DNA of 64,000 nucleotides from Kribbella caucasensis (GTDB lineage Bacteria; Actinomycetota; Actinomycetes; Propionibacteriales; Kribbellaceae): the NCBI RefSeq assembly GCF_004361855.1, contig NZ_SNWQ01000001.1, positions 496,001 through 560,000 of the forward strand. Reading direction: 5' to 3'. The translations under genes and the position numbers were made by a program. The notes beneath the pieces were generated by a model that ran no database searches, was not told where the DNA came from, and was given only the letters and a program-made list of their open reading frames with translations. Position 1 is the stretch's first letter, and each line of letters opens with the position of its first letter. Positions 1 through 7,718 of this stretch are shown here, piece after piece.

Positions 1-352
1 CGTTGTACTGGTTGAGGGCCGCGACGAGGGCAAGCCCGGCGGCCTCCACGACATCCGTGGACGACGCCCGGACCGCAACCCTGCGGCCCGGCAGTTCCAC
101 CTCGAGCTCGACCTCTCCGACAGCGTCGCTGCCCGGGCCGACTGAGTACGCCCGGAACGCGACTACCCGTGCCTCCACGCCCGTCGCCTGCGAGATCGAA
201 TGGCACACCGCGTCGATGAGCCCGGTGCCAGAACCCTCAGCGTGCACCTGTTCCCCAGCCCCGGAGAGCTTCACGTTGGCGCGCGGCCCGTCCTGCGTGC
301 CCCCGGAGTACGTGATGGCGTCGAGCTGCCAGCCGGTGGACGGCTCCGTCAT
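1..352 (-). CDS. Stand-alone alpha-isopropylmalate synthase regulatory (LeuA dimer) domain protein, 3' end outside window
   Basis: The 117 visible residues match the C-terminal allosteric domain of 2-isopropylmalate synthase. A WQLDAIT opening strand is followed by ANVKLSG, a GTGLIDAVCHSI helix, GSDAVGEVELEVEL, and a STDVVEAAGLALVAALNQ helix. In LeuA this domain binds leucine and follows a roughly 400-residue TIM barrel. Here the reading frame is closed by a stop just upstream, so no catalytic barrel is fused. I chose ATG at 352 because AAGGGGG lies five bases before it; in-frame ATGs at 397 and 406 have no ribosome-binding site. The protein could sense branched-chain amino acids or modulate a separate synthase, but that is inference. 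The 3' end is cut by the window edge. Confidence 0.75.
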   Translation of the reverse strand, partial: MTEPSTGWQLDAITYSGGTQDGPRANVKLSGAGEQVHAEGSGTGLIDAVCHSISQATGVEARVVAFRAYSVGPGSDAVGEVELEVELPGRRVAVRASSTDVVEAAGLALVAALNQYN

Positions 353-696
353 GCGATCCCCCTTGATGTCCAGCAAAGCCAGGGTCGGTACGGTCATCGA
401 AAGCATATTGCGCCCGGCGCCCTAAGCCGGAGCCTAACCGGTCCGACCTGCGAACGGGCCCACAAACTGATCTCCGCCGCCGAACTCCGGCCCATCACCG
501 TGCCGACCTCTCAGCGACCGCTGCCGGGGCTGCGTGGCCGGGCCGCTCTCGGGCGGTGCGAGCCCTCCGTAGGAACCCCGGCGAGACAGAAACGCCACAG
601 CAGGTGGCGGTCGCATCCCGCGAACGCTCATACATGCACGGTGGCCACATCCCTTCACCACGCCCGGATCTGCCGCGATCCGGAGGGTAGGCAGGG
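353..696. other. Intergenic stretch without a convincing gene
   Basis: This 344-base gap separates the LeuA-domain start from the end of the amidohydrolase gene. No frame on either strand has family resemblance or a good ribosome-binding site. The only structure noted is a hairpin at 664-683. The minus strand around 520-600 is GC-rich and could fold, but it does not match a riboswitch class I recognise. Confidence 0.5.
664..683 (-). terminator. Hairpin downstream of the sugar-acid operon
   Basis: CCGGATC and GATCCGG form a perfect 7-bp stem around a six-base loop, 14 bases past the amidohydrolase stop codon. There is no T-tract on the minus strand, so it is at best a weak or Rho-assisted terminator. 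The position at an operon end is the main argument. Confidence 0.35.
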
Positions 697-1536
697 TCAG
701 AGCTGGTAGACGCGGCGGGCGGTTTCGCCGAAGATCTGGTCCCGCTCGGCCGGTGTCAGGTCGACGGTGAGGTCCTCGGCTGCCTGGACGACCTCGGCGT
801 ACGACGCTGCCAGGAGGCAGACCGGCCAGTCGGAGCCGAACATGACCCGGTCGGGGCCGAAGGCGTTCAGCACCACGTCGGCGTACGGCCTGAGATCGGA
901 GACCTTCCAGTCGGTCCACGACGCCTCGGTCACCATCCCGGACAGTTTGCACGTCACGTTCGGCAACGCGGCCAGCGCGCGGATCCCGGCGGCCCACGGC
1001 TCCAGGTCGCCGCCGACCACCGGTTTCGAGATGTGGTCGACCACGAACGACACCTCCGGCAGGGCCTGCGCGGTCTCCAGCGCAGCCGGCAAGTGCGGCG
1101 CCTTCGTCAACAGGTCGTACGCCAATCCGGCCGCGCCAACCACCGCCAGCCCACGCCGTACGTCGGGACGACCGAGCCACCGTGGATCCGGCTCGTCGTG
1201 CACCTGATGCCGAATACCCTTCAGCCATTGACCATCCGGACGTTCGAGCAACCCGGTCAACGCATCCTCGACGTCTTCCGCCGTGAGATCCACCCACCCG
1301 ACCACACCGGCGACCAACTCGTTGCCAGCAGCAACCGCCAGGAACTCCGGCGTCTCATCCGGCAACCCGACCGTCTGCACCAGCACGGTCTGCGTCACCC
1401 CGGCCGCCGAGGCCACGGGCACCAGATCGTCGATCGAGAAACTACGCCGGATCGGCTCCAACTCCGGCCCGACCATCCAGGGCTGCTCCCGGATCGAGAG
1501 ATCCCAGACGTGGTGATGTGCATCGACCCTGCTCAT
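697..1536 (-). CDS. Amidohydrolase family lactonase (L-fuconolactonase-like)
   Basis: This 279-residue protein belongs to the amidohydrolase-2 family (COG3618), whose members hydrolyse sugar-acid lactones such as L-fuconolactone or are related decarboxylases. The N-terminal metal motif D-x-H-x-H is at residues 5-9, a conserved VVDHISKP block sits near 166-172 and the metal-binding Asp is in GSDWP near 236. The length fits the family. ATG 1536 is preceded by AAAGGGA; a longer frame would run into the upstream dehydratase gene. It starts 13 bases after that gene's stop, so the two are probably cotranscribed. A role in opening the lactone made by a sugar dehydrogenase, just before dehydration, fits the neighbours; the actual sugar is unknown. 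Confidence 0.8.
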   Translation of the reverse strand: MSRVDAHHHVWDLSIREQPWMVGPELEPIRRSFSIDDLVPVASAAGVTQTVLVQTVGLPDETPEFLAVAAGNELVAGVVGWVDLTAEDVEDALTGLLERPDGQWLKGIRHQVHDEPDPRWLGRPDVRRGLAVVGAAGLAYDLLTKAPHLPAALETAQALPEVSFVVDHISKPVVGGDLEPWAAGIRALAALPNVTCKLSGMVTEASWTDWKVSDLRPYADVVLNAFGPDRVMFGSDWPVCLLAASYAEVVQAAEDLTVDLTPAERDQIFGETARRVYQL

Positions 1537-1549
1537 GACACCGTCCCTT

Positions 1550-2638
1550 TCAACTGACCCGCCGGTCGTCGATCGCGTCCCGGTCCCAGTCGATCCCGAG
1601 CCCAGGTACGTCGGGCGCAACCGCGTGCCCGTCGACGACCTCCATCTCCCGATGAGTGATCGCCCGCAACTGCGGAATGTGCTCTACATAACGCCCGTTC
1701 GGTACCGCCGCCGTGAGGCTGACGTGCAACTCCATCAGGAAGTGCGGGCAGACCTCCAGGTTGAAGGTCTCGGCCAGATGGGCCACCTTCAACCAGGGAG
1801 TGATTCCGCCGACCCGAGCTACGTCGACCTGGACGATTCCGGCCGCTCCGGCGGCGACGTACTCGCGGAACTGCGACACGGAGTACATCGATTCGCCGAC
1901 CGCGATCGGGATCGAGGTGGACTCGGCGAGCCGGATATGCCCGGTCAGATCGTCAGCAGGCAGCGGTTCCTCGAACCAGCTCAGGTCCAGCGGTTCGAAG
2001 GCCCGGGCCCGCCGCTTCGCCTCGGCGTACGTCATCGACTGGTTCGCGTCGACCATGATGTCGAGGCCTGCGCCGACGGCATCCCGGACAGCGGCGAGGC
2101 GTTCGAGATCCTCGTGCACGCGCGGTTTTCCGACCTTCAGCTTGACCCCGGGCCAGCCCGCCTTCTGGGACGCGAGCGCCCCGGCGACCAGCTGATCCGT
2201 TGTCAGGTGCAACCATCCGCCCTCGGTGTCGTAGAGCGGTACGCGCTGCCGGAACCCACCGGCCAGCCGCCACAACGGCTCCCCGGCCCGGCGGCAGCGC
2301 AGATCCCACAGGGCGGTGTCGACCGCGGCCAGCGCGAGCGACGTGATCGCGCCGACCGTGGTCGCCCGGGTGGACGCGAACAGGTCGAACCACACACCCT
2401 CGACATTCCGTGCGTCCGCACCGATCAGCCTGGGCACCAGGTGATCGCGCAGCATCGCGAGCACTGCCGTCCCGCCGGTCCCGATGGTGTAGGAGTACCC
2501 GAGCCCGACCAGGCCGTCGGAGGTCTCGAGCTCGACGAAGACGGTCTCCTGCTTGAGGAACACCTGGACCGCATCGGTCCGGACGGTCTCGACCTCCAGA
2601 TCGACGAGAAAGGCGTCGGCGCGCGTAATCGTCGTCAT
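1550..2638 (-). CDS. Enolase-superfamily (mandelate racemase subgroup) sugar-acid dehydratase
   Basis: This 362-residue enzyme has the full mandelate-racemase-type set. The KLK pair is at 166-168, metal ligands are D197 (DANQS), E223 (EEPLP) and E249 (VGES), and the general-acid/base dyad is D272 with H299 (CPHFLMEL). The N-terminal capping domain covers about 1-125 and the barrel the rest. Such enzymes dehydrate acid sugars (fuconate, rhamnonate, galactonate, glucarate) to 2-keto-3-deoxy acids. It is shorter than classic L-fuconate dehydratases (about 430-440 residues), so the substrate is left open. Its ATG overlaps the TGA of the binding-protein gene (ATGA at 2635-2638), which indicates translational coupling with sugar uptake. 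Confidence 0.85.
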   Translation of the reverse strand: MTTITRADAFLVDLEVETVRTDAVQVFLKQETVFVELETSDGLVGLGYSYTIGTGGTAVLAMLRDHLVPRLIGADARNVEGVWFDLFASTRATTVGAITSLALAAVDTALWDLRCRRAGEPLWRLAGGFRQRVPLYDTEGGWLHLTTDQLVAGALASQKAGWPGVKLKVGKPRVHEDLERLAAVRDAVGAGLDIMVDANQSMTYAEAKRRARAFEPLDLSWFEEPLPADDLTGHIRLAESTSIPIAVGESMYSVSQFREYVAAGAAGIVQVDVARVGGITPWLKVAHLAETFNLEVCPHFLMELHVSLTAAVPNGRYVEHIPQLRAITHREMEVVDGHAVAPDVPGLGIDWDRDAIDDRRVS

Positions 2639-3705
2639 TGGCAGGTCAGCTGGTTGGTGAGCTCGGTCTGCAGATCCCTCGTCTTCACCTTGCGCTCCTC
2701 GTCGTACTTGTCCACGTTGTCCTTGGTCACCACGAAGGAGCCGGAGTCGACGATCAGACCGGGCGTCTTCAGCGCGCACTGCTTCGAGCCGAGCAGGGCA
2801 AGCAGCCAGCCACCGATGTAGGCCTGGCCGATCGGGTTCTGCACCACGGTGGCAGTCACCTGGCCGGATCTGATCCCGTCCATGATCTCGGCGTCGTCGT
2901 CGATCGCCACCACCTTGATCGGCAGTTGCTGGGTCGACACCCCTTCGGCGGCCGCGACCGCCGGGTTCGTCGCGGTGGTGACGATGCCCTTGATCTCCTG
3001 GCCCTTCGAGGCAAGCAGGTCGCTGACCGCCTTCTCCGCGGTCGGCAGATCCTTGTCGAGATCGGTGATCACCGGTAGCTCGGTCACCTTGCCGTTGGTC
3101 TCGTCGACCGCCTTCTTCACCCCGGCGATCCGGCGCTGGGTGATGTAGTTGGCGTCCTTCCCGGTCAGGTGCACGATCGTGCCCTCGCCGCCGATCGCGT
3201 CGATGGTCGCCTTGGCGGCCTTGTACGCCGACGCCTCGACGTCGGTGGCCAGGCAGAAGTCGGCCGAGTTCGTGTCCCCGGCCGGGCAGACGGCCAGCGA
3301 GCCGGTCGCGACCCCCTGGGCCTTGAGCTCCTCGAAGGTGGCGTTGATACCGGTCGGCGACACGCCGGTGATCCCGAACGCGTTGTAGCCCCGCGCGGCG
3401 AGCGAGTCGATCACCTTCTTTTGCTCGGCCTGATCCTCCGCCGCGCTCGCCTCGACCGTAACGTCGCCGAGTTTGAATTCCGCCTTGGTCTGCTCCGCGG
3501 TCGCCTGCCACGGCTCGAAGTACGGATGCGCCGCTGTGGTGATGAGGGCAAGCCGCACCGTGGCGGCGTCCTTCGGCTCGACCACGCGGCCCGGCGTACC
3601 GGGGGAAGCATCCGCATCGCTCTTGGTACTGCAGCCGGCTGCGGTCAAGGAGACGAGAGCCAACCCCACCGCGGTCATGGTGTACCAGGATGAGCGGACG
3701 GTCAT
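2635..3705 (-). CDS. Sugar ABC transporter substrate-binding lipoprotein (ribose/periplasmic-binding type)
   Basis: This 356-residue protein has a lipoprotein signal with lipobox LTAAGC (Cys25) and the fold of periplasmic-binding-protein family 4. Examples are RLALITTAAHPYF near the N-terminus, GYNAFGITGVSP, and the hinge-region GIVTTATNPAVAAAEG and VVAIDDDAEIMDGI. It should sit on the outer membrane leaflet and hand a sugar to an ABC permease. No permease or ATPase lies next to it, which is unusual for this family; they may be elsewhere or shared. GAGGAG lies about ten bases before the ATG. It heads the dehydratase/lactonase operon, divergent from the GntR regulator. Confidence 0.85.
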   Translation of the reverse strand: MTVRSSWYTMTAVGLALVSLTAAGCSTKSDADASPGTPGRVVEPKDAATVRLALITTAAHPYFEPWQATAEQTKAEFKLGDVTVEASAAEDQAEQKKVIDSLAARGYNAFGITGVSPTGINATFEELKAQGVATGSLAVCPAGDTNSADFCLATDVEASAYKAAKATIDAIGGEGTIVHLTGKDANYITQRRIAGVKKAVDETNGKVTELPVITDLDKDLPTAEKAVSDLLASKGQEIKGIVTTATNPAVAAAEGVSTQQLPIKVVAIDDDAEIMDGIRSGQVTATVVQNPIGQAYIGGWLLALLGSKQCALKTPGLIVDSGSFVVTKDNVDKYDEERKVKTRDLQTELTNQLTCQ

Positions 3706-3724
3706 CGGTGGAGACTCCTCGGGG

Positions 3725-3736
3725 ATCCTATAGGAT
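3725..3736. promoter_or_regulatory. Perfect palindrome ATCCTATAGGAT, candidate GntR operator
   Basis: ATCCTATAGGAT is an exact 12-bp palindrome located 20 bases upstream of the binding-protein start and about 100 bases upstream of the GntR start, in the divergent promoter region. FCD-type GntR regulators often bind short palindromes in exactly this kind of position. The assignment to the adjacent regulator is inferred from location. Confidence 0.5.
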
Positions 3737-3834
3737 ATTGCGAAGCTGATGCTGCCGCCTCACACTGGTGGCGTCAAGACACGCCCCCGGTACTGACCAT
3801 AGCGGGGCAGAATGGGTGCCCGAGAGGAGCGACC

Positions 3835-4533
3835 GTGACGGATGCGCATGTGGGTCTGGCGGGGCAGCTCACCCGCCTGCCGCAGCGACAGGTCCTGAGC
3901 GACGACGTCTACGAGACGGTCAAGGGCCTGATCATGGACAGCGTGGTCGCGCCGGGCACCCGGCTGAACATCGACGCGCTGACCCGGGAGCTGGGCATCT
4001 CCCAGACCCCGATCCGCGAGTCACTGGCCCGACTGGAGTCCGACGGCCTGGTGATCAAGGAACCGCTGCGCGGGTACCGGGTGTCGTCGACGCTGACCCG
4101 GGACGAGTTCGAGGACCTCTTCGAGTACCGGCTGGTGATCGAGCCATGGGCGGCCGGCCGCGCCGCGGAGCGCAGTTCCGGCGCCGACCTGGTCCGGCTC
4201 AAGGACGAGATGCTCAGCTACACCGACGTACCGGACCGGCCCGACTACGACAGCTACAAGGCGATGGCCGCGCACGACCAGCGCTTCCACGACCTGGTGC
4301 TGGAGCTGTCCGGCAACGACACGGCCCGGCAGTCCTTCGCCCGCACGCACTGCCACCTGCACCTGTTCCGGCTGTACTACGGCGGCGGGATCGCGACGAA
4401 GGCGTTGCGCGAGCACAAGGCGATCGTGACCGCCGTGCGCAAGGGGGACGCGACCGAGGCGACCGCCGTGATGCGGGCGCACATCGAAGCCTCACGGGCG
4501 CGCCTGCGTCCCGTGTTCGACCAAGATCGCTAG
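3835..4533 (+). CDS. GntR family transcriptional regulator, FCD subfamily
   Basis: This 232-residue protein has an N-terminal winged helix at about 20-85 (DDVYETVKGLI, GTRLNIDALTRELGISQTPIRESL, LVIKEPLRGYRV). An all-helical FCD effector domain covers about 95-220. FCD domains usually bind a sugar acid or keto acid, often with a metal held by Asp and His residues. GTG 3835 is preceded by GAGAGGAG. It is divergent from the binding-protein operon and ends eight bases before the FAH gene, so it most likely represses both arms and is relieved by a pathway intermediate. Confidence 0.85.
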   Translation: MTDAHVGLAGQLTRLPQRQVLSDDVYETVKGLIMDSVVAPGTRLNIDALTRELGISQTPIRESLARLESDGLVIKEPLRGYRVSSTLTRDEFEDLFEYRLVIEPWAAGRAAERSSGADLVRLKDEMLSYTDVPDRPDYDSYKAMAAHDQRFHDLVLELSGNDTARQSFARTHCHLHLFRLYYGGGIATKALREHKAIVTAVRKGDATEATAVMRAHIEASRARLRPVFDQDR

Positions 4534-4541
4534 GAGATTCT

Positions 4542-5405
4542 GTGGAACTGCTCCGCCTCGGCGCGGTCGGCGAGGAGCGCCCGTACGTGCGCGCCGCCGA
4601 CGGCACCGTCTACGACCTGACCTCCGTAACCCGTGACACTGGCGGCGACATCGACGGCACCTTCCTCGCCTCGGACGGCATCGCGCGCGCCCGGGCCGCC
4701 CTGGAGGCCGGCTCACTCCCGGCCGCGGACGTCGAGGGACTGCGGATCGGCGCGCCGATCGCGAAGCCGTCGGCCGTGGTCTGCATCGGCCAGAACTACG
4801 CCGCCCACGCGGCCGAGTCCGGCGCACAACCGCCGAAGGAGCCGATCGTCTTCTTCAAGCACCCCAACACCGTCGTCGGCCCGTACGACGAGGTGCTGGT
4901 GCCGCGTGGTTCGGCCAGGACCGACTGGGAAGTCGAGCTCGCGGTCGTGATCGGCAAGACCGCGCGCTACCTCTCGTCCGACGAGGAGGCGCTCGCGTGC
5001 ATCGCCGGCTACGCGGTGTCGAACGACGTCTCCGAGCGGGCCTTCCAGCTCGAGGTCTCGGGTGGTCAGTGGTCGAAGGGCAAGTGCTGCGAGACGTTCA
5101 ACCCGCTCGGCCCGGTCCTGGTCCCGGCGGACGAGGTGGAAGACCCGCAAGCCCTCGATCTGAAGTCCTGGGTGAACGGCGAACCCAGGCAGGCCTCGAA
5201 CACCCGCGACATGATCTTCTCCGTGGCGACCCTGGTCCGCGACCTCTCGCAGTACATGACCCTGGACCCAGGCGACATCGTCAACACCGGCACCCCGGAG
5301 GGCGTCGCCCTCTCCGGCCGCTTCCCGTACCTCGCCCCCGGCGACACCGTCGAATGCGAGATCGCGGGCCTCGGCCGCCAGAAGCAAACCCTCGGCAAGG
5401 GGTAA
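4542..5405 (+). CDS. Fumarylacetoacetate hydrolase (FAH) family protein
   Basis: This 287-residue enzyme carries the FAH fold: CIGQNYAAHA near 82-91, metal ligands E130 and E132 in DWEVELAVVIG, D162 in SNDVSER, and the late DIVNTGTPEGVAL motif. The family hydrolyses C-C bonds of diketo acids or hydrates/decarboxylates keto acids. In non-phosphorylative fucose and rhamnose pathways an FAH member cleaves the 2,4-diketo-3-deoxy acid. GTG 4542 has AGGAG nearby that overlaps the GntR stop codon, so the two genes are tightly coupled. Together with the lactonase and dehydratase it suggests a sugar-acid route ending in pyruvate plus a small acid; the dehydrogenase steps are not present here. Confidence 0.85.
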   Translation: MELLRLGAVGEERPYVRAADGTVYDLTSVTRDTGGDIDGTFLASDGIARARAALEAGSLPAADVEGLRIGAPIAKPSAVVCIGQNYAAHAAESGAQPPKEPIVFFKHPNTVVGPYDEVLVPRGSARTDWEVELAVVIGKTARYLSSDEEALACIAGYAVSNDVSERAFQLEVSGGQWSKGKCCETFNPLGPVLVPADEVEDPQALDLKSWVNGEPRQASNTRDMIFSVATLVRDLSQYMTLDPGDIVNTGTPEGVALSGRFPYLAPGDTVECEIAGLGRQKQTLGKG

Positions 5406-5414
5406 ACCATTAGC

Positions 5415-5489
5415 GGATCACGGGTGTCTTGCGGCACGGTTTGGACATGACTTCCGCTGTCCGGACGTGACGTTCGACGCCCGTGATCC
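5415..5489. terminator. Inverted repeat between convergent genes
   Basis: GGATCACGGG at 5415-5424 and CCCGTGATCC at 5480-5489 are exact inverse copies separated by 55 bases, just after the FAH gene and before the end of the convergent hypothetical gene. This could act as a bidirectional terminator or mRNA stabiliser. The long loop keeps the call tentative. Confidence 0.3.
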
Positions 5490-5560
5490 CAATCAACTCG
5501 CCGGACTACGCTCCGCCGCGGAGCGCGCTGCGACAAGCTAGGCAACCTGGTACGGCGTAC

Positions 5561-5941
5561 TTACTCGGGGATTTCCGGGGTTTCGCCGGCGAGGGTGAGC
5601 CGCCATTCGCCGTCCCAGCCGTGGACGGCGATGTCGTAGCCGTCCCGGGACGCGGCGACCCGGTGGTGACCAGCCTCGACCGGCTCGACCTCGACCTGCC
5701 AGCCGCGCGCGGTCAGCTCGGCAGCCGCGGCGGCCGTCTGACCGACCGGGTCGACAACCTTCGGATCACCCGTCTGGACCGTGATCGAACAGACCGTGGC
5801 CGGCCCGCTGCCATCGGACAGCACGTTCGGGTTGACCGGCCCCGGGTCGTGCGTGACCACGCCGTCTAGCCCCGGTACCGAGGCCGCGGCCACGGCGAGC
5901 AGCTCTTCCCGGAGAAACTCCCGGGCCTGAGACAACGTCAT
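5561..5941 (-). CDS. Small conserved protein of unknown function, paralogue B of the DUF1023-associated pair
   Basis: This 126-residue protein has no recognised function. It is clearly paralogous to the protein at 6136-6519 along its length, sharing REFLR(D/E)EL near the start, VVTHDPGPVNP, GPATVC-ITV-TG, ARGW, GHHRV-ASR and a final GET motif. The conserved H-D-P-G-P-V-N-P block and single Cys suggest a defined fold and not a repeat. Its ATG overlaps the stop of a 33-35 codon hydrolase scar (ATGA 5938-5941). No signal peptide or membrane segment is visible. An immunity or chaperone role for the upstream hydrolase is a guess from genetic linkage. Confidence 0.75.
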   Translation of the reverse strand: MTLSQAREFLREELLAVAAASVPGLDGVVTHDPGPVNPNVLSDGSGPATVCSITVQTGDPKVVDPVGQTAAAAAELTARGWQVEVEPVEAGHHRVAASRDGYDIAVHGWDGEWRLTLAGETPEIPE

Positions 5942-6045
5942 CGAGCGGGTCCTTCCGGTCGGTTCTTCGCCGTACCCGCCTCGTCCGGCAGCTCCCGGGC
6001 ACGTTCGATCAGTCGATCGAGCTGCTCCGCCTCGGTCATTGTCAT
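5938..6045 (-). pseudogene. Internally deleted remnant of a duplicated DUF1023 hydrolase gene
   Basis: This tiny frame encodes 35 residues, or 33 from the better-placed ATG at 6039, which has GAAGG six bases upstream. It begins MTEAEQL and ends PEGPAR. The full-length hydrolase 470 bases upstream begins MTEADQL and ends PGGPAR. Both remnant and full gene are followed by an ATGA overlap into a copy of the small paralogue. The simplest reading is that a hydrolase-plus-small-protein unit was duplicated in tandem and the second hydrolase then lost almost all of its interior in frame, leaving its two ends and the translational coupling intact. Confidence 0.65.
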
Positions 6046-6135
6046 CCTTCGTCTGGTCCTGGCAGCAGGACTCGGACCACCGACCGGGGTTACCGGCCTG
6101 TCCACGGCGCAGTCCTCGACGGCAGCCGACCCGGC

Positions 6136-6519
6136 CTACGCCGACGGCGTCTTACCGATGGGTGTCTCGCCGATGAACGTGATGCGCCAATCGGTGGACC
6201 ACGCGTGCACGGCGACGTCGAAGCCGTTGCGGCTGGCAACGACCCGGTGATGGCCGTTCTCCTCGGCGGCGACCTCGGCCGTCCAGCCCCTGGCCCGCAA
6301 CACCTCCGCCGCAGCATGAACCGCGGCCGCCGGATCCGGAGCGGACGGGTTGCCGGTCTCAACCGTGATCCGGCAGACCGTGGCCGGACCGCGCCCGTCG
6401 AACAACGCAGCCGGATTCACCGGTCCGGGGTCGTGCGTGACCACCGGCCGCTGATCCGGTACGACGGCTGCCGCGACCGCGATCAACTCGTCCCGCAGGA
6501 ACTCCCGATCATCAGTCAT
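6136..6519 (-). CDS. Small conserved protein of unknown function, paralogue A of the DUF1023-associated pair
   Basis: This 127-residue protein starts inside the stop codon of the DUF1023 hydrolase (ATGA 6516-6519), so the two are almost certainly co-translated. It shares most motifs with the downstream copy at 5561-5941: VVTHDPGPVNP, GPATVC, ARGW, GHHRVVASR and WRITFIGETP. It is predicted soluble, with no signal peptide. The C-terminal half (GHHRV...DVAVHAW...WRITF) reads as a run of beta strands. I do not recognise the family; constant linkage to the hydrolase would support a partner or immunity function. Confidence 0.8.
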   Translation of the reverse strand: MTDDREFLRDELIAVAAAVVPDQRPVVTHDPGPVNPAALFDGRGPATVCRITVETGNPSAPDPAAAVHAAAEVLRARGWTAEVAAEENGHHRVVASRNGFDVAVHAWSTDWRITFIGETPIGKTPSA

Positions 6520-7631
6520 CGCGCCGGCCCTCCCGGACGCCGGGCCGCCCCGTCCGTAGTACGCGCCGCCGCGGCCGAAGTACGAGCTGATGCGGCGCGG
6601 GCGGACTCCGGGGACGGTTTGCCGGGTGACACAACCCCGTCATACACCTTCGACGCGGTGCCCGCGACGGCCGCCAGCGAATCGCCCCACGATGTACCAA
6701 GGATCAGCTTGGTCTCGGCCGACCGGCTCGTGTCCGTCGTCGTGATCGCGGCCAGGTCGCCCCGGACCACCCGGCCGATGTTGCGCAGAGCCTCGCTGTT
6801 CGGGCGGTAGTACTCGTTGTGCCAGTGCACCGAGACCGCTTCGTCGTTGGCCAGCGGATCGTTGGTCGCCATCCGGATCGCGTCCGGGAACGTCGCCGGA
6901 TCGGGGCCATGCCACTGGGTGTACGAGACGTAGTCGCCGGGCGCACGTTCGACGTACAGGCGGGTTGGCGGCTGAACGAAGTCGGCCGCCTCGTCGATGT
7001 ACTTCGTGATCCCGGGCGAGCCGGTCATCACGACCCGGTTGGCGCGGCCGCCTTGCAGCAGTGCCTGACCGACCACGTCCGTGCCGTAGCTGTGCCCGAC
7101 CAGCGTGGTACTCGCGGCCGGTGACTTCAGGTCATCCAGTTCGGTCAGGAAGTCCGCCAGCCTGGCTCCACCGTCGATCGCCGCATCCTTGCTCGCGGCA
7201 GCCACGAGGCCCTGCGGCGAGTCGTAGTCGAGCCAGACGACTACAGCGGTCCCCGGGCCGGACTCCTGCCGAATCAGGTCACCACGGTCCGACTGGCCGC
7301 GGAACGTGTCCAGGCTGTTGCCCATCCCCGGGACCAGGACCGCGATGTTGTTGGCATCGGGAAGGTTGCCGAGCACCTCGACGGCCCGCCCTTGTCCCTC
7401 GGGATCCACCTTGAGGAACTGGCGGTACCGCTGTACTTCGACAACGTTGCCCTCGGCATCCACCTCGGTGGACGAGACCGGTGCGATCAACTCGCCGATC
7501 GTGGCCAGCCGGCGTCGGTCGTCGTCGGTCGCGGTCCCGGCGTCGACCGCGACCTGCAACCGATCGTGGGCGGCGACCAGGCGTGCGTGATTGGCGCGGT
7601 AGCGCTCGGCGAGCTGGTCCGCCTCCGTCAT
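6516..7631 (-). CDS. DUF1023 alpha/beta hydrolase
   Basis: This 371-residue protein has a helical N-terminal third (about 1-85) and an alpha/beta-hydrolase domain of the DUF1023 type. An oxyanion-loop region is at VLVPGMGNSLDTF (99-110), the nucleophile elbow GHSYG has Ser181, and a late His lies in SVHWHNEYY. The tail after about residue 335 is Ala/Arg/Ser-rich and looks disordered. DUF1023 domains are common in actinomycetes, often near or fused to WXG100-like helical domains; their substrates are mostly unknown. No signal peptide is seen. GGGGAG precedes ATG 7631. The gene is coupled to the small protein at 6136-6519. Confidence 0.85.
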   Translation of the reverse strand: MTEADQLAERYRANHARLVAAHDRLQVAVDAGTATDDDRRRLATIGELIAPVSSTEVDAEGNVVEVQRYRQFLKVDPEGQGRAVEVLGNLPDANNIAVLVPGMGNSLDTFRGQSDRGDLIRQESGPGTAVVVWLDYDSPQGLVAAASKDAAIDGGARLADFLTELDDLKSPAASTTLVGHSYGTDVVGQALLQGGRANRVVMTGSPGITKYIDEAADFVQPPTRLYVERAPGDYVSYTQWHGPDPATFPDAIRMATNDPLANDEAVSVHWHNEYYRPNSEALRNIGRVVRGDLAAITTTDTSRSAETKLILGTSWGDSLAAVAGTASKVYDGVVSPGKPSPESARAASARTSAAAARTTDGAARRPGGPAR

Positions 7632-7718
7632 CGCGACTCCCCGTGACTGTCGGTCACCCGGCCCTCACACCGGGCTAGTGCAGTCTGACATCGTCAAGCG
7701 CTGACGGGAAGCGGTGAT

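Noticed and set aside
353..696. Leader peptide or riboswitch upstream of the LeuA-domain gene
   Set aside because: There is no run of leucine codons and no match to a riboswitch core that I recognise; the GC-rich folding potential is not specific.
1550..3511. Long minus-strand frame that would extend the dehydratase by 290 codons
   Set aside because: The extension is an out-of-frame shadow of the binding-protein gene; the dehydratase starts at 2638 in an ATGA overlap.
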